The translations under genes were made by a program, and so were the position numbers. From Cristatella mucedo (lineage: Eukaryota > Bryozoa > Phylactolaemata > Cristatellidae), in assembly GCA_009760855.2 (NCBI GenBank), contig WPIO01000026.1:3050001-3112000 (forward strand): a stretch of DNA of 62,000 nt, given 5' to 3'. Below are positions 12,037 through 23,138 of the stretch, piece by piece (the first letter of the stretch is position 1; each line of letters begins with the position of its first letter). The notes under the pieces are model-generated. The model had not been told where the DNA came from and did not search any database. It saw only the letters and a list, made by a program, of their open reading frames with translations.

Positions 12037-12204
12037 AAGGTATGTAGGCGTTAAATCATGGGCACAGCGGTGAGAAATCTGCATATAAATTAAATTCCAG
12101 ACTGTACAGGCTTGTCAATGAAGGTAGGGAGGCATTAAATCATAGGCAGAGCCATGTGAAATCTGCATACAAATTCCCTTCCAGACTGTACATGGTTGTC
12201 AATG
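12037..12204. repeat. Tandem duplication, 2 x 84 bp
   Basis: Bases 12037-12120 and 12121-12204 align without gaps, both starting AAGGTA and both ending TTGTCAATG, with CAGACTGTACA near the end. The units have diverged at about 15 positions, so the duplication is not recent. Confidence 0.9.
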
Positions 12205-12690
12205 AAGCTTCTTTATTGTGGGAGAAAACGGTGATTTGAGATTGTCGCTCGCCTTGTCAACCTTATTATGCTACTGCGAGGGGTGATTTGCATCACTGCG
12301 GGCGCTAAAAGATACTGAATTAGCAACTCGTGCCCATAATTCAGGATGTTCTACAGCCACGAATGCACATCATTAGAAACGTCATACGATCATGCTAACT
12401 GCTCTAACTCTCGCCTTTGGCTAATGTTATAGAGCCAGGTGGGCAGCAAAGTCCAAGAGCGGCTAAATAAAGAATCGTACCATCCTATGACCTTCGCAAT
12501 GAAGCATGCGAAGCGATTCGCATGTGCATTGCCTGCGTTTTACTTCTCTGCTTCTGCTCCAGCAGCTTCCCGAAAAGCGGTCCTTTGCCTTAAACGAAAA
12601 CGGAACCGAGAGAAAATTACCCCTTAATTGGGCAGATTCCACACAGTATGTCAACGGTCGGCATTGCACCGCAAAAGTAACGTACCTCCA

Positions 12691-13010
12691 CCTGTAACTC
12701 CACAGAGCAACAGAGATAAGGCGGGTGCTACGCATTAGAGTTTTCTATTATGCGCTCACATCCTAAGCTGCTTTCGGTACGCATTCGGAAGCCAACAGAC
12801 TGCACCTCACGCAACAAAGAGAAAGTGGGAAGCATAGCAGAGTCAGGAGAGCGGTTGAAGTAGTGAGTAGCATAGAAGTAGCAGCTCAGGACCGCTGAAA
12901 AGGATGAGCCACAATCGGTGGCAGGAGAGTAGATTTCGTTAAGTAGATATTGTGGCAGCGTGTTCCACAGTAAAGGGCATGCAGAGCGAAAGCTTCTGAC
13001 ACCTACGATC
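12691..13010 (-). mobile_element. LINE L2-B 3' UTR fragment
   Basis: The minus strand matches the L2-B 3' UTR: the plus strand shows GTAACTCCACAGAGC, TTTCGGTACGCATTCGGAAG, GTTGAAGTAGTGAGTAGCAT and GCTCAGGACCGCTGAAAAGG, all found in inverse order at 51290-51570. It ends near the GDRSF codons (12985-13000). Confidence 0.78.
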
Positions 13011-14229
13011 TTTAAGCCGAGAAATGGAGCTACTAATTTCTCAGGTATATACCGTATCCCGGTCTACCGGATTCCCGGATGCACTTCCCTTGACCATGTG
13101 AGCCCAGGAGCAGATACTAGCCTGCAGAGTCGTGAGGCTAGCATCTATTGGCGCCTCTCTTCTCCTTTTCAGAGACACCAGACATCTGCTGACAGATGGT
13201 GCTTAGGAGGTGGCTGTAACTATCGCGGCAACAGTACCCAGCGAAGGCTGGGCTGCATCGACTGGCACAGTCGAACGAGCCTCCGTCAGGCTTCCTGCAT
13301 GCTAATAAGGGCAGCAGGTGGAATCGGTCGGTTTCCTGCAGCGAAGAAGCCATTTGCGTGCCGCCGGAAAATGAGAGGCATGAGCTGGCTGTCTTAGTTC
13401 CAGGAACGCCCCAGCAGTCACTCGGCAGACTAGACCGCAGGCAATCAGGATATGCTGGGAAAGGGCAGGCGCCAGCCAGCAGCCAGCAGCTTAACCCCTG
13501 GACCGGCAGCCCGAGTCAGTCTTTGCGGTTAGCTTATCTGTTCTACTCCCTCTGTGTGAAGCAGACTGTCACGTGAGACGTATCCACGAAAAGCCACACC
13601 GCTGACAAGCTGCCAACTTGTTATTGACCCGCGTGAAACAATTCGACTCACTCGTCGTATGGTAGTGCTCGCTAGGAACTGCGTCTATTGCTGAAGAGAC
13701 TAGGTCTCACCGTTCGTCGCCAGTCTTGTCAGTAGCTAATAGCATCCATCATCAGTGCATTATCGTCCTGCGAATAGACAGCTGTTAAGAGCATCAATTT
13801 TCCATATCTCAACTGGAAACATACTGGTCGAACTTCCCACGGTTTCAGGACCTTCCTTATCCGATATTTGCTATTCAATATTTGTATTGGGTCTACAACT
13901 TACTTCACCATTTTGCTGCATGGTTGCAAGCAGCAATTTTTTGTTCGTCTCAAAGGCAGACTGCTGTTGGCAGGCACTAGCGGCACACAACAATCAGTCT
14001 TACGGAGCTTGAATTCGAATGGCCTGTCATTCAAATCAGTCAAACTTATTAGTGCCTTGTTCTTTGGGATCTCTCGCAGACGAACCTAGGCAGGGCGCCC
14101 CCCCCCCGCCTAGCCCGGATATGGATGGCGCCATGTTTATCAATAGATAACCGCTTGCATTTTTGCGAGCAAATGAGGAGACGCCAAGCGGTTGTCAGAA
14201 AACGATGTTCCCTACTCGATCCTGCTTCG
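13011..14229. other. No gene recognised
   Basis: Longest open frame is 145 residues (12960-13397), overlapping the L2-B fragment and without motif. A C run lies at 14098-14107. Confidence 0.45.
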
Positions 14230-16905
14230 ATAAATTGAGCATCAATACTTGGTGAAAGACAATGGATACAAGAAGCTGCTCGATCTCAACCAGTTTTCCG
14301 AACTTTCCTCCTTCTTTGATGCAATACTACCACACGTTGTTGGCCGTCGTCCTAGATGAGATCGAACCTCTTAGTTAACAGCAGGTTTGTCCCCGCACAG
14401 GTTTCCTTTATTTTACGGCTGAGATCAAGAAAGCAAAGGATCGTAAACGTAGTCGTGAAAATGCTGCCAAAAGGTCGGTACTCACTGTCCACGGCTGGGA
14501 TTTGAGGACTATTGTAGGTCGAAACACTTCATTTTTATCAAAAGTCTAGATTTTATAGATACATATTTGAATCAGAGATCAACAACCCAAAGGTATTAAT
14601 GGTCACTGCCAAGTTTCTCATTAACCGCTCACCTCCTTACCACCTGCCGCTATTGCTGTAATCGCTAAATTTGCTGCTCTGGCTAATAAGATTGCTAGTC
14701 CTATTGACCCTACCCCAACAGTTCCCTTAATGAAGTGACTAAACCTGTTGCTGCCCACCATAGTAAATATTATAAATAGGTCCCGAGTTACAGGTGATGT
14801 CCACATCCCTCTCAAAACAGCTGTCAGGCCATTCATTTAAGAGCCGACACTAGATCAAGAGAACTAAGGTAACTTTCGTCCAGGCTTGATTCTCTAATTG
14901 TTTTCCAAGACACCTGAACGAGTAGTGGTTGAGCACATACACGATTACATCAGTTCACCAAACTTTGCAAGTGAAACATCAGAATGCTAAATCAGCCAAA
15001 ATAGGAAATCGCTAGAGATCATTAGCTATTCCCGAATTTTAACCTATAGGAGCCGGAGCTGTCTTAATCCATTTTACAGGAAGGAAGAGTAGCTGGACAA
15101 AAGTGTTGCTGAAGCAACAGAATTGAAGCTGCGCTTTGACTTTTGAACTAGTTGGTTCCAGTTTATGTCAAGGCCTTAGGAAGAGATCTAGTTCTCTTAG
15201 GTTGCTATGCCATTGTCTTAATACTAATATTAGTATGCAAGGAAGTTCCAGTCTGGACTCAGAGCTAATCACTCCACAGAGTCAGCATTGCTGAGGGGGT
15301 ATAATAGATATAATGAATATATATCGGTGATTTAAGTGCCTCACCTTGTATAGCGACAGAGGAGCCTTAATGGCTATCACTTCAGTTTGCAATTGACGAT
15401 AAAGGATCACCCGCTGCAGGATTTGAACCCTGACCCCGGTCGTGAAGAGCTTGCACCTTACCTTCTGGGCCAACACCGCCCCTAATATAACCTTACATAT
15501 GCAGTCTTGGGTAAACTCTCTCAGCTTTTTTTGTTTAATCTTTCGGTTGCGTCTGACACAATTGATCTCAAAGTCCTTCTTGAGTGCCTCTCATCTTGCC
15601 TGTGCATCACTGTCACTGGCACTGCAATCGTTGAGGACATATCGTCCTATCTCAGTGGGGGACTCCAGAGTATTGATGTGAATGGACAATGGACATCCGA
15701 AGAGCCACTGAAGTACGCGGTACCTCAGGGCTCGGTGCTCGTTCTGCTTCTTTTCGCAGTTTATACTTTCCCTCTTGCCGATGTTATCGTCTAGAATAAT
15801 CTAGGCTTTCACTTCTATGCAGATGACACTCAGTTGAGTTGAACCTTTGCTTTGATTCCTTTCAGCCCTCGAGCACTTCGAATTCTCTTCACACCCTTGC
15901 TGCATGTATTGCTGACATCCGCACACGGATGGTAGCAAACATTCTCAATTTAAGTGACGATAAAATCAACTTGCTAGTAATGGGCAAACCATGTGTGACT
16001 CAGAGATTGGAAAGATTATCGCTCAAAATCGGCTTTACCAGCATATCTCCAGCTGCATCTGCACGTAATCTATTGCCCTAATCCAAAGTGATCTTTCACT
16101 AGATGAAAACATCAGCTCCACAGTCAAGTATGCCTTCTTTCAGCTGGGTAACAGTATTTAAAATTCGAGCTTGCTTAGGCAGGGATACTGCATACAAATT
16201 AGTTCAAGCACGTGCAGCATCCCATCTCAACTTCTGTAACTCACTGGTTTTTGGTCTACTAGCGTGTGGAATCAGTCGGTGCCAAATTCTGCAGCTAGGC
16301 TTGTCTGCCATGAGCGTCGCAGTTGCCCCATCATACTACTTCTCTCCGACATGCACTGGCTCTCAGACAAGCAGCGTATCTATCAAGTTCAAGGTTCTGT
16401 CACCCACCTTTAGGTCTCTTTATTTTCTGGCTCCATTCTACTTATCGAAAGTACTCCTCCACCAGACCAAGAATCGTACAACCCTCTGTTCTGACTCGAA
16501 TCTTTTGGTTCGGCCATACCTTTTTTGAACCTCAAAACATTTGGAGACAGTGCCTTTAGTTCGTATGCTCACAAGGCTAGGAACTCACGACCGACGCACG
16601 TCACAATGTCACCTGACATGACGGCATTTAAAAGAAGATTAAAACACACCTGTTTATTAAAGCATTTAGTGGGATCTTGGTAATTCGTGGTTTTTTGCTT
16701 GTGTGTGCTGTAACTGTGCTTGCTGCTACTAACCATATTTACATGTTGACCCTGTGCATGTCACATCTAACAATGTTATACCTGGTGACATCACAAATGC
16801 CGCAACAAATCAATTTGTCATTTTTTTTACAAAATCTGTAGAGTACCTAGAAAAAGATTCAGTCTCTGAGGGTGATTGATAAAACATTTTATTATTATTA
16901 CTTTA
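14230..16905 (+). mobile_element. LINE L2-A, old 5'-truncated copy with a nested SINE-A
   Basis: DNA-level similarity to the L2-A copy at 55.7 kb starts in the linker region (about 14280-14480) and continues through the pre-RT part (14740-14960) to the block at 15241-15300. It is then interrupted by a minus-strand SINE-A at about 15330-15484 and resumes near 15490 with the catalytic region (PLKYAVPQGSVLV near 15710; FYADDTQL near 15812-15838). The C-terminal part and tail follow, ending in a decayed stem-loop (about 16840-16880) and an ATT run. Many stops and frameshifts show it is old. Confidence 0.9.
15330..15484 (-). repeat. SINE-A copy nested in LINE L2-A
   Basis: The minus strand carries the SINE-A head with the B box near 15415-15428 (GGGTTCAAATCCTGCAG on the minus strand) and the TTTATCGTCAATTGCAAACTG body. 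L2-A sequence stops on one side and resumes on the other at the next homologous position, so this is a true insertion. The target duplication is not clear. Confidence 0.85.
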
Positions 16906-17740
16906 TGCTCTGGCTAGTGGGGAAAAATCCATCCCTTAGTGGCTGTCCAATAGTCTACTCTGTGCTACAATATAGATATTTTATTTTTTAAGTTATCCAC
17001 GCCCTTGACGGCTGGTGCGTTTTTCTACCATCGGCCATCTACATTCGTAAATTGTTCCTTCCCCTGCGAATCATTAGCTATGCCTGCTGGTACCAGCTTC
17101 ACTGGCATTTTCACTTGTCGACAAGGACTAGTACCATTACGAGCACTATGGTGGTTCCAAAGGACTATACATTTCAGAAGTCTCTATAGCCGCCTTTTTT
17201 TTCAAAAATAAGTTCAAATCGGGGTTTAGAGCGAATCATTCCCAGAAACTGTTCTGCTACAGTTTTGCATTGACCTTCCAAACAATGCGTGATCAGGGTA
17301 GGGTCTCTATGCTAGTTCTCCGAGTTCGTTCGGCAGCATTTAACGAAGTTGGCCACTGAATCCTTTTTGAGCACCTCTCGAAACTGGCTCAGTATTAAAC
17401 TGGGTCAGGTCCCATCTAAATGAGATAGATCAGAGGATATAAATAAATCACTGTTCGGCATTCCATAAGTCTTTAAAGCATGGGCACCTTAAGGCTCGAT
17501 CTTTTCCACCAGCCTTTTCACTAAATGTTTTCTTCATCTGGCCAACGCTATCACCAAGCTCAATCGCAGTTTTTATTTCTATGCCGACGACATTCAGCTT
17601 GACCTGTCCTTTGATGCTTTGACCCCCAACGTCTCAATGCTCTGCATTCGACTCACTTGCCTCCAGGCAGCCTGCACTGACAATGACATTCGCGCTTGGA
17701 TGTCGTCATCTTCCTGAAACTTAATGACGATACAACCAAC

Positions 17741-18665
17741 CTAATAGTTACTGGTAGGCTTAGTGTCAGCCTAAAATTGGAAGTCCTCACCCTTAAGATT
17801 GATTCATCTAGAACCAATCTCGTGATGTCTGTTAAAAATTTGGACGTGCTCTCCCGTATTACTTGTCGTATAGCTCATAGACCCCACTGTCATGTCGGCC
17901 AACTTTCACCTGAAAAATATTACCAAAACTAGAGCCTACTTAAACGGAGTACTACAGCCAAAAATTATTCTGGCAATTATGACATCGCGCCCAAATTACT
18001 GAAATTCCCTTTATTCGGATGTGCTGGCATGTACTGTAATCTTAACCGTTAGCTGGAGTGAACCACAGCTGTCTGGTCTGCCGTCAGCGATATAGTTGCC
18101 ACATTGCCTAACTGGTTTGGTCCAGCGGTTAAGGTGCTCACCCCGTCCAAGGTCTGGCTGAGGTCGTGGGCTCGAGCCCGGAGGCATGTATGAAGCGCCT
18201 TAATAGAGATTAAGTTCTCTTAGGGCGCTATATAAACGAATTATATTTTTTATTCTTATTTATATCACACCACTTCTATCTGAGCGTCACTGACTCCCTA
18301 TCAAACATCGAATCGACATCAAGACGCTCTCTCGCCAGCAGGTAGCTTTACTTACTTACAAAAGCCCTGACCCATCTGACCTCCTTGCTCCTCCAGTCAA
18401 GTGCTCTCGAATTATCTGCTCCTCGGTCTACTTGCGTTGTGCCATCCCTTGCAATAAAGTGAAATCATTTGGCGATTGGACCTTCAGCTCGTCTGCACCA
18501 AAAGTCTGGAACTCACTTCTGACTTTTGCCAACACACGGGACAACAATACGGGAGAGCACGTCCAAATTTTTAACAGACATCACGAGATTGGTTCTAGAT
18601 GAATCAATCTTAAGGGTGAGGACTTCCAATTTTAGGCTGACACTAAGCCTACCAGTAACTATTAG
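17741..18665. repeat. Exact 120-bp inverted duplication
   Basis: Bases 17741-17860 and the reverse complement of 18546-18665 are identical over all 120 positions as read by eye. The first arm is in the normal L2-A order; the second replaces L2-A sequence in the C-terminal region. The arms are separated by 685 bp, which include the SINE-B at 18111-18262. Confidence 0.95.
18111..18262 (+). repeat. SINE-B copy (tRNA-like head with L2-A-type tail), nested
   Basis: The head reads TTGGTCCAGCGGTTAAGGTG (A-box-like), then GGTCGTGGGCTCGAGCCC (B-box-like), then a tail with GCGCCTTAATAGAGATTAAG and TTCTCTTAGGGCGCTATATA, the same stem-loop plan as the L2-A 3' end. It interrupts the L2-A copy at 17191-18975. 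Confidence 0.85.
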
Positions 18666-19727
18666 ACTTTTCATTATTTAAAATCTCATCTAAAAACACA
18701 TGTTCTGCTCACCTTTCAAAGCCCTCTCGCGAGCTTGTCTTTTTTTTATTAAATCCTTTTTGTGCTAACCTGTTCATAATTCAGTGCTCGTCGCTTATCT
18801 GGGGCCATGCTAACCGGCGACACTACTTGTCTTTTTGTTTGCTTTTTTCATTCTTGTATGAACGTGATACCTGCGTTCTTTTGCATTCGTGTCGAAGCAC
18901 GATTCCACTTCTCTGCACTGGGCTGTGAAACATTTAGTTGGGAATTGTGTTCTCTTAGGGCGCTATATATATCTTTGCGGTTCGCTTCGGTGCTCAGATC
19001 AAACTGTTTGGCAGTCTCTTATGATAGGTTGTAAGACGAGCCCAAGCCACTCGAGACCATTATCAGCAATTGAGCTGCACGATGTTTAGAAGTTCCAAAT
19101 TTCAGCAAAAGAGACTCTGACAGTCTGGCTCCCAACGTATTAAAGTGAATGGCGCTTTAAGATAGGAAGTGTAAAACCCTGTTCTGTGTTAAAAAGTGCC
19201 GAGATGAATGATGAGGTGATGTTATTCTGCCGAGGCTAACTTGCCAAAACTTTTAAATTTGATATTCGCGCTGGAAAGACATTTGATCAGTTTAAGATGT
19301 AATTGCTCGCTAATTTGTGACGATTGACCTGCTAGGAACAGTTTATTCTTGACAGACGTACATGAAACCGCTAAGGATCAATTTTTTCCTTATCACACTG
19401 CCGATTCAATTAAGTGGCTAATACATACGTAAAACTGAGCTGATTTTCTCTGAGGTATAGCATCTTTTCAATGGAGGAATCGTACCTTGAACTAAGGAGG
19501 TAAGCGGTCGTTTCTTAAGTCAAAATTATATAAAATACACAATTTTGACCTTTTACTTTCAGAAACTTCAGGCTGTGATTCTATAGGCTTGTATTGTATT
19601 GACTACTCATCCCGTATCCAGCATGTGCAAACAGTCGCGGATGAAAACATTTCAGCACTTCATAAGTTGGATCTTTTACGTTATCCCAAGTCTACTTACC
19701 TAGGCTCCTGGTCAAGAATAATTTATC

Positions 19728-19955
19728 ACAGCATTTAGTGGGTCCCAGTGATTCATCCTTGCTTATGCGTGCTGACACTGTGTAGCCTTGCATTCTGACC
19801 CTATGCATGTCACCACTGACCATGCTGTTCATGTATTTATCGAGGATGCTACCACTAACCTTTCGATAGTGCTTCCTTTGCAGAGAATATAAAGTGCCTA
19901 GACAGAGACGGAGTTCTCTGAGGGCGCTATATCAAATGTATAATTATTATTAGTA
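19728..19955 (+). mobile_element. LINE L2-A 3' UTR-only copy
   Basis: It opens with CAGCATTTAGTGGGTCCCAG, continues with the GCGTGCTGACACTGTG block and ends in GAGTTCTCTGAGGGCGCTAT and an ATT repeat, as in the L2-A 3' UTR. An internal part is deleted compared with the copy at 58.6 kb. Confidence 0.86.
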
Positions 19956-19991
19956 GTATTATTACATCAGTGGATAGTGAACAATAGCCCA

Positions 19992-20033
19992 TCATGGCAT
20001 CATTCAACATGCTCATGGCATCATTCAACATTC
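19992..20033. repeat. Tandem repeat, 2 x 21 bp
   Basis: TCATGGCATCATTCAACATG is followed at once by an almost identical second unit. Confidence 0.85.
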
Positions 20034-20814
20034 CTCATGCAACCGGAGGGCTCTTACATCAAACCAAGACAGGAGAAGAGGTTGAGATATTTGCTTTTCT
20101 GCTTATGAAAGTTAGTTAAATAAAAGGAGCGAGAAAGTACTGACGAAAAGTCCAGATAAGAAATTTTCCATCGGTGCGATTAAAACGCACCCAAATCCCA
20201 AACGGTACTGCCTGACGTGCGCCATACCAATTGGACTGCCGACAGGACCCCTGTTAAGATTAACGCAGCCAAATGGCCAAGAATAAGCCACCGACTCTTC
20301 TACTTATGTTCAAAGGGCTTGGCACGTTCTGACTACCGCTCGCCGAAAAAGAATCAGCCAAGTACACTTCACTACGTTGCACTAACTGGTAGTGAAATGG
20401 CAGGGACACTGGTACAACTTCCTCGTTTTTAAGAAGACGACGGCTCATAGTCCTCCTGTCCCTGTGTATCATGGGCGCTAAGAAATGTGCTGCGTTTACG
20501 TTGTTATATAATATGTTTAATGAATACATCAATTGTTATATGTTTGAGTCTGACCGAGTAGCCCACGGTACTTACTGTAACATGTACTGAGAACAGTTGT
20601 CCTTTCGTTAGAAGTGTGCTTGCTCTGGGGGTACTATTTGTGGCAGCTTGGAGCTGGTTACAACCACCAGACGGCGGGCTTTCTAACTAAGAATACGTTG
20701 TGCAGCTACTCAACTACTACTAAGGGCAAACGGCAGAAAGAAAGATTGTGCAAGCACCAGCAAGTAGCCGTACCCTCTAGCAGTTAGTACTAAGTGTACA
20801 GGCTTTACGCCCCT

Positions 20815-20970
20815 AGCGCCACCGACGCCCGCCGAAGGGCCGGGGCGGCCGGCCCGCTGGTGCCGAGGCTACACTCTCGCGTCACCGACGCTCTCGCGAG
20901 GGTGAGCGTCGGTTTCGCCAGCATTCTGAGCGTCGTCGCTAGGGTCGCCGCTGCGGCACTCGCCCGTACA
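20815..20970. other. GC-rich, CpG-rich patch
   Basis: About 155 bp with many CpG pairs in otherwise A/T-moderate DNA. It includes a 9-bp stem ACCGACGCT/AGCGTCGGT (20885-20914) around CTCGCGAGGGTG. No ORF or known RNA was recognised. Confidence 0.6.
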
Positions 20971-21560
20971 TAACCGTCTTTACTGACTCTATACGTCTGA
21001 CTAGCTGATTGACAATCGAGTTAACCTCCCAGTCTTTAATGCTAACAACTTGCACGTGGAGTAAACTCTTGCTGCCTGGCGAGTCCTGCTATGCGACCGG
21101 AGTCTATCAGGTAGGTATGCGCCCTCATACAACCGTTTCCCAGCCCCAGGTGTATATACATGTGAAGCTGGCTTACCCGGCGAACTCCCAGGCTTCGGAT
21201 AACACTCTGATAGGAGCAGTGCAACGAATGATCATCTGTTGGCGGCCGCCGAGTGCTTGTCTCCGAGCTCTTGGAGTGGCCCATTGGGACCACGACTTGC
21301 ACTTTGAATCCATTTGTAGGGAGGCGGGGGGGGGGGTCACAGCTGTTGGATAAAGCCCGCAGTGAGATACCTTCAAAGACCGAATGCATGAATCTCCGAC
21401 GACAGTATGGTCTCCCATGAGTGCTCTCACCAGCCCAAGTCTCCATGTAGTCTCCATATACTTGTAAGAGCCCCCCACACCGTCCGCTGCTTTAGCCGTG
21501 GTATATCTTCCTTGGCCGCCGTCGTTCGAAAACCAGCCGTTGCTCAACTCTCCGAGAGGG

Positions 21561-22240
21561 GCGAAACGAATTATCGAAATCCGCTATAGCTATACTAAAG
21601 ATCGGCCAGAAGTCAGAGGCTGTGAGAAGCTCGAATTTCGAGTGAATGTTGTAGCACAAAGTAATTATAACGTACCTTACCAAAATGTCTCGCCATTTTG
21701 CTCACGGGTTCTCATGCAAGCAATCAAAAGCAATCCACCGCAATCCACTTCAATTCACTAGATATCTGCTGCTCAAAACTTCAATTTGGATTGCACATTG
21801 TTCTAATCTAGGCTATCATTCAAGTGTACTCACAAAATTGCTCGCCGTTCTTCGGGGGCGTTCTCGTACCGTCCATTGCAATCGATCGCAGCGGCCCGGG
21901 CTAATACCGAAATCCACCGCAATCGATTGCAGTGGATTGCATGAAAACGCGAACGCACAATTGTGAGAGATTTTCTGGGTACACTTGAAGGGTAGTGGGA
22001 AATCCCGGTTTCAGGTGGATTGTCGGTGGATTACGGTAGCAGCAAGCGTCTTCAAAGCCCATTTGCTTTAGGACGCACGAGCGAAATGACATGAAATTTT
22101 TTGGGTACATTATAACGACCGCTTGTTACAATACTCACCCGAAATTCGAGCGACGTGCGGCCGATTTCAGGCCAATGTTACTTAATTAGAGTGGATTGCG
22201 GTGGATTTAGTAGTTCATTGCAGCCCTCTACGAGCGAGTC
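21561..22240. mobile_element. Foldback/MITE-like element with long inverted arms
   Basis: The segment around 21600-21720 (AGCTCGAATTTCGAGTGAAT, GTAATTATAACGTACC, CGCCATTTTGCTCACG) recurs inverted at about 22075-22180 (inverted reading AGCTCGAATTTCGGGTGAG in part, GTTATAATGTACCC, TCATTTCGCTCGTGCG). Between and beside the arms the word GTGGATTGCGGTGGATT or its reverse appears repeatedly (21728-21752, 21908-21940, 22015-22032, 22191-22207). No ORF is supported. The boundaries are approximate. Confidence 0.65.
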
Positions 22241-22988
22241 GTTGGCCAAATCCGCGAGTCGACGAGGATTGCGTTATCGCATTTTGTCTTCGAGGTCATC
22301 TCGTTGATTAAGGATTTATATACCAACTGGGCAATAAAGGCACTATCCACAGGCTGTTTTACTTTTAGCCGCCGTTCAGCTATTGAATGCCAAAAGTGGC
22401 AGTTACAGAAGATTAACAACGCAAATGCTTCTAAGGTCAAGGATTTCATCGCTTGCGACCATTCACAAACCACGATCTGTGCATAATTCACTAGTTTAGC
22501 GTACGCTAAGCAGAGCAGCCTTGATCTGGGATCCCACACGATGACAAAGTTAAAATTGGATTCTACTGTGTGACAGCTATAACTGCAGTAATCTAGCCGT
22601 ACAGTTAAGTTTCTCATGGCCGCTCCTCAGTATTTAATCTCCCTCGTTTTATGTGCCATCGTCTTATCGGCAAGCGTAGTCCCTTGATGCTTTGTACAGG
22701 TATATTATAACAAGTCAACTTTCAGTCTTAACCTTGCACTCGCATTAGTATGCATGGACCATCACACGGGCAATTGACTGTGCCATAATTCGCTATCAGT
22801 ACTCATACTTCAATGTTTTAAGAGTACCATTTGAATAAATGGCATAGCTCAAGTAAGTTTTAATATATGCATCCAAAACTTTTCACCGAGAGTCAAGCAC
22901 TATACGAAACTTGGTTACGAATTTACCGGGTGCTGCACCGTGCTGCCAGTGTCGGCTACGACTTTGCACAAAACGCCTCTGCACTCGT
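22241..22988. other. No recognisable feature
   Basis: A 129-residue minus-strand open frame (22228-22617) lacks recognised motifs and starts next to the foldback element. Confidence 0.45.
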
Positions 22989-23138
22989 AATAAATAATAT
23001 AAATAAAGTTGATTTGTAAAGCGCCCTAAGAGAACTTAATCTCTATTGAGGCGCTTCACATATGCCACGGGGCTCGAGCCCACGACCTCGGCAAGACCTT
23101 AATCAGGGCGAGCACCTTAACCACTGGGCCAAACCAGC
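22989..23138 (-). repeat. SINE-B copy, complete
   Basis: Best SINE-B example. On the minus strand: TTTGGCCCAGTGGTTAAGGT (A box), GGTCGTGGGCTCGAGCCC (B-box-like), then TGAAGCGCCTCAATAGAGAT and TAAGTTCTCTTAGGGCGCTT forming the L2-A-like stem-loop, then an A/T-rich tail with TTTATTTATATTATTTATTA. Confidence 0.87.

Larger units (their letters stand above)
17191..18975 (+). mobile_element. LINE L2-A, old copy with nested SINE-B and an internal inverted duplication
   Basis: Decayed L2-A similarity begins near [11 protein letters not shown] (17215-17250) and runs past a degraded catalytic block (FYADDIQLDLSFDAL, about 17570-17620) and LKLNDDTTNLIVTGRLSV (about 17715-17770). A plus-strand SINE-B sits at 18111-18262. 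L2-A resumes in the C-terminal domain (18265-18530), then an inverted copy of 17741-17860 occupies 18546-18665. L2-A continues to the stem-loop remnant ending near 18973. No open frame of useful length remains. Confidence 0.85.
18976..21560. other. No gene recognised outside the L2-A tail and GC patch
   Basis: Apart from the L2-A tail (19728-19955), a 21-bp tandem and the GC patch, I see only mutually overlapping open frames at 21009-21547 on both strands, which suggests composition rather than coding. A G run is at 21326-21336. Confidence 0.45.

Noticed and set aside
21009-21547. Overlapping open frames of 114-134 codons on both strands
   Set aside because: Open frames in several registers at once indicate composition, not coding; no motif or splice structure supports them.
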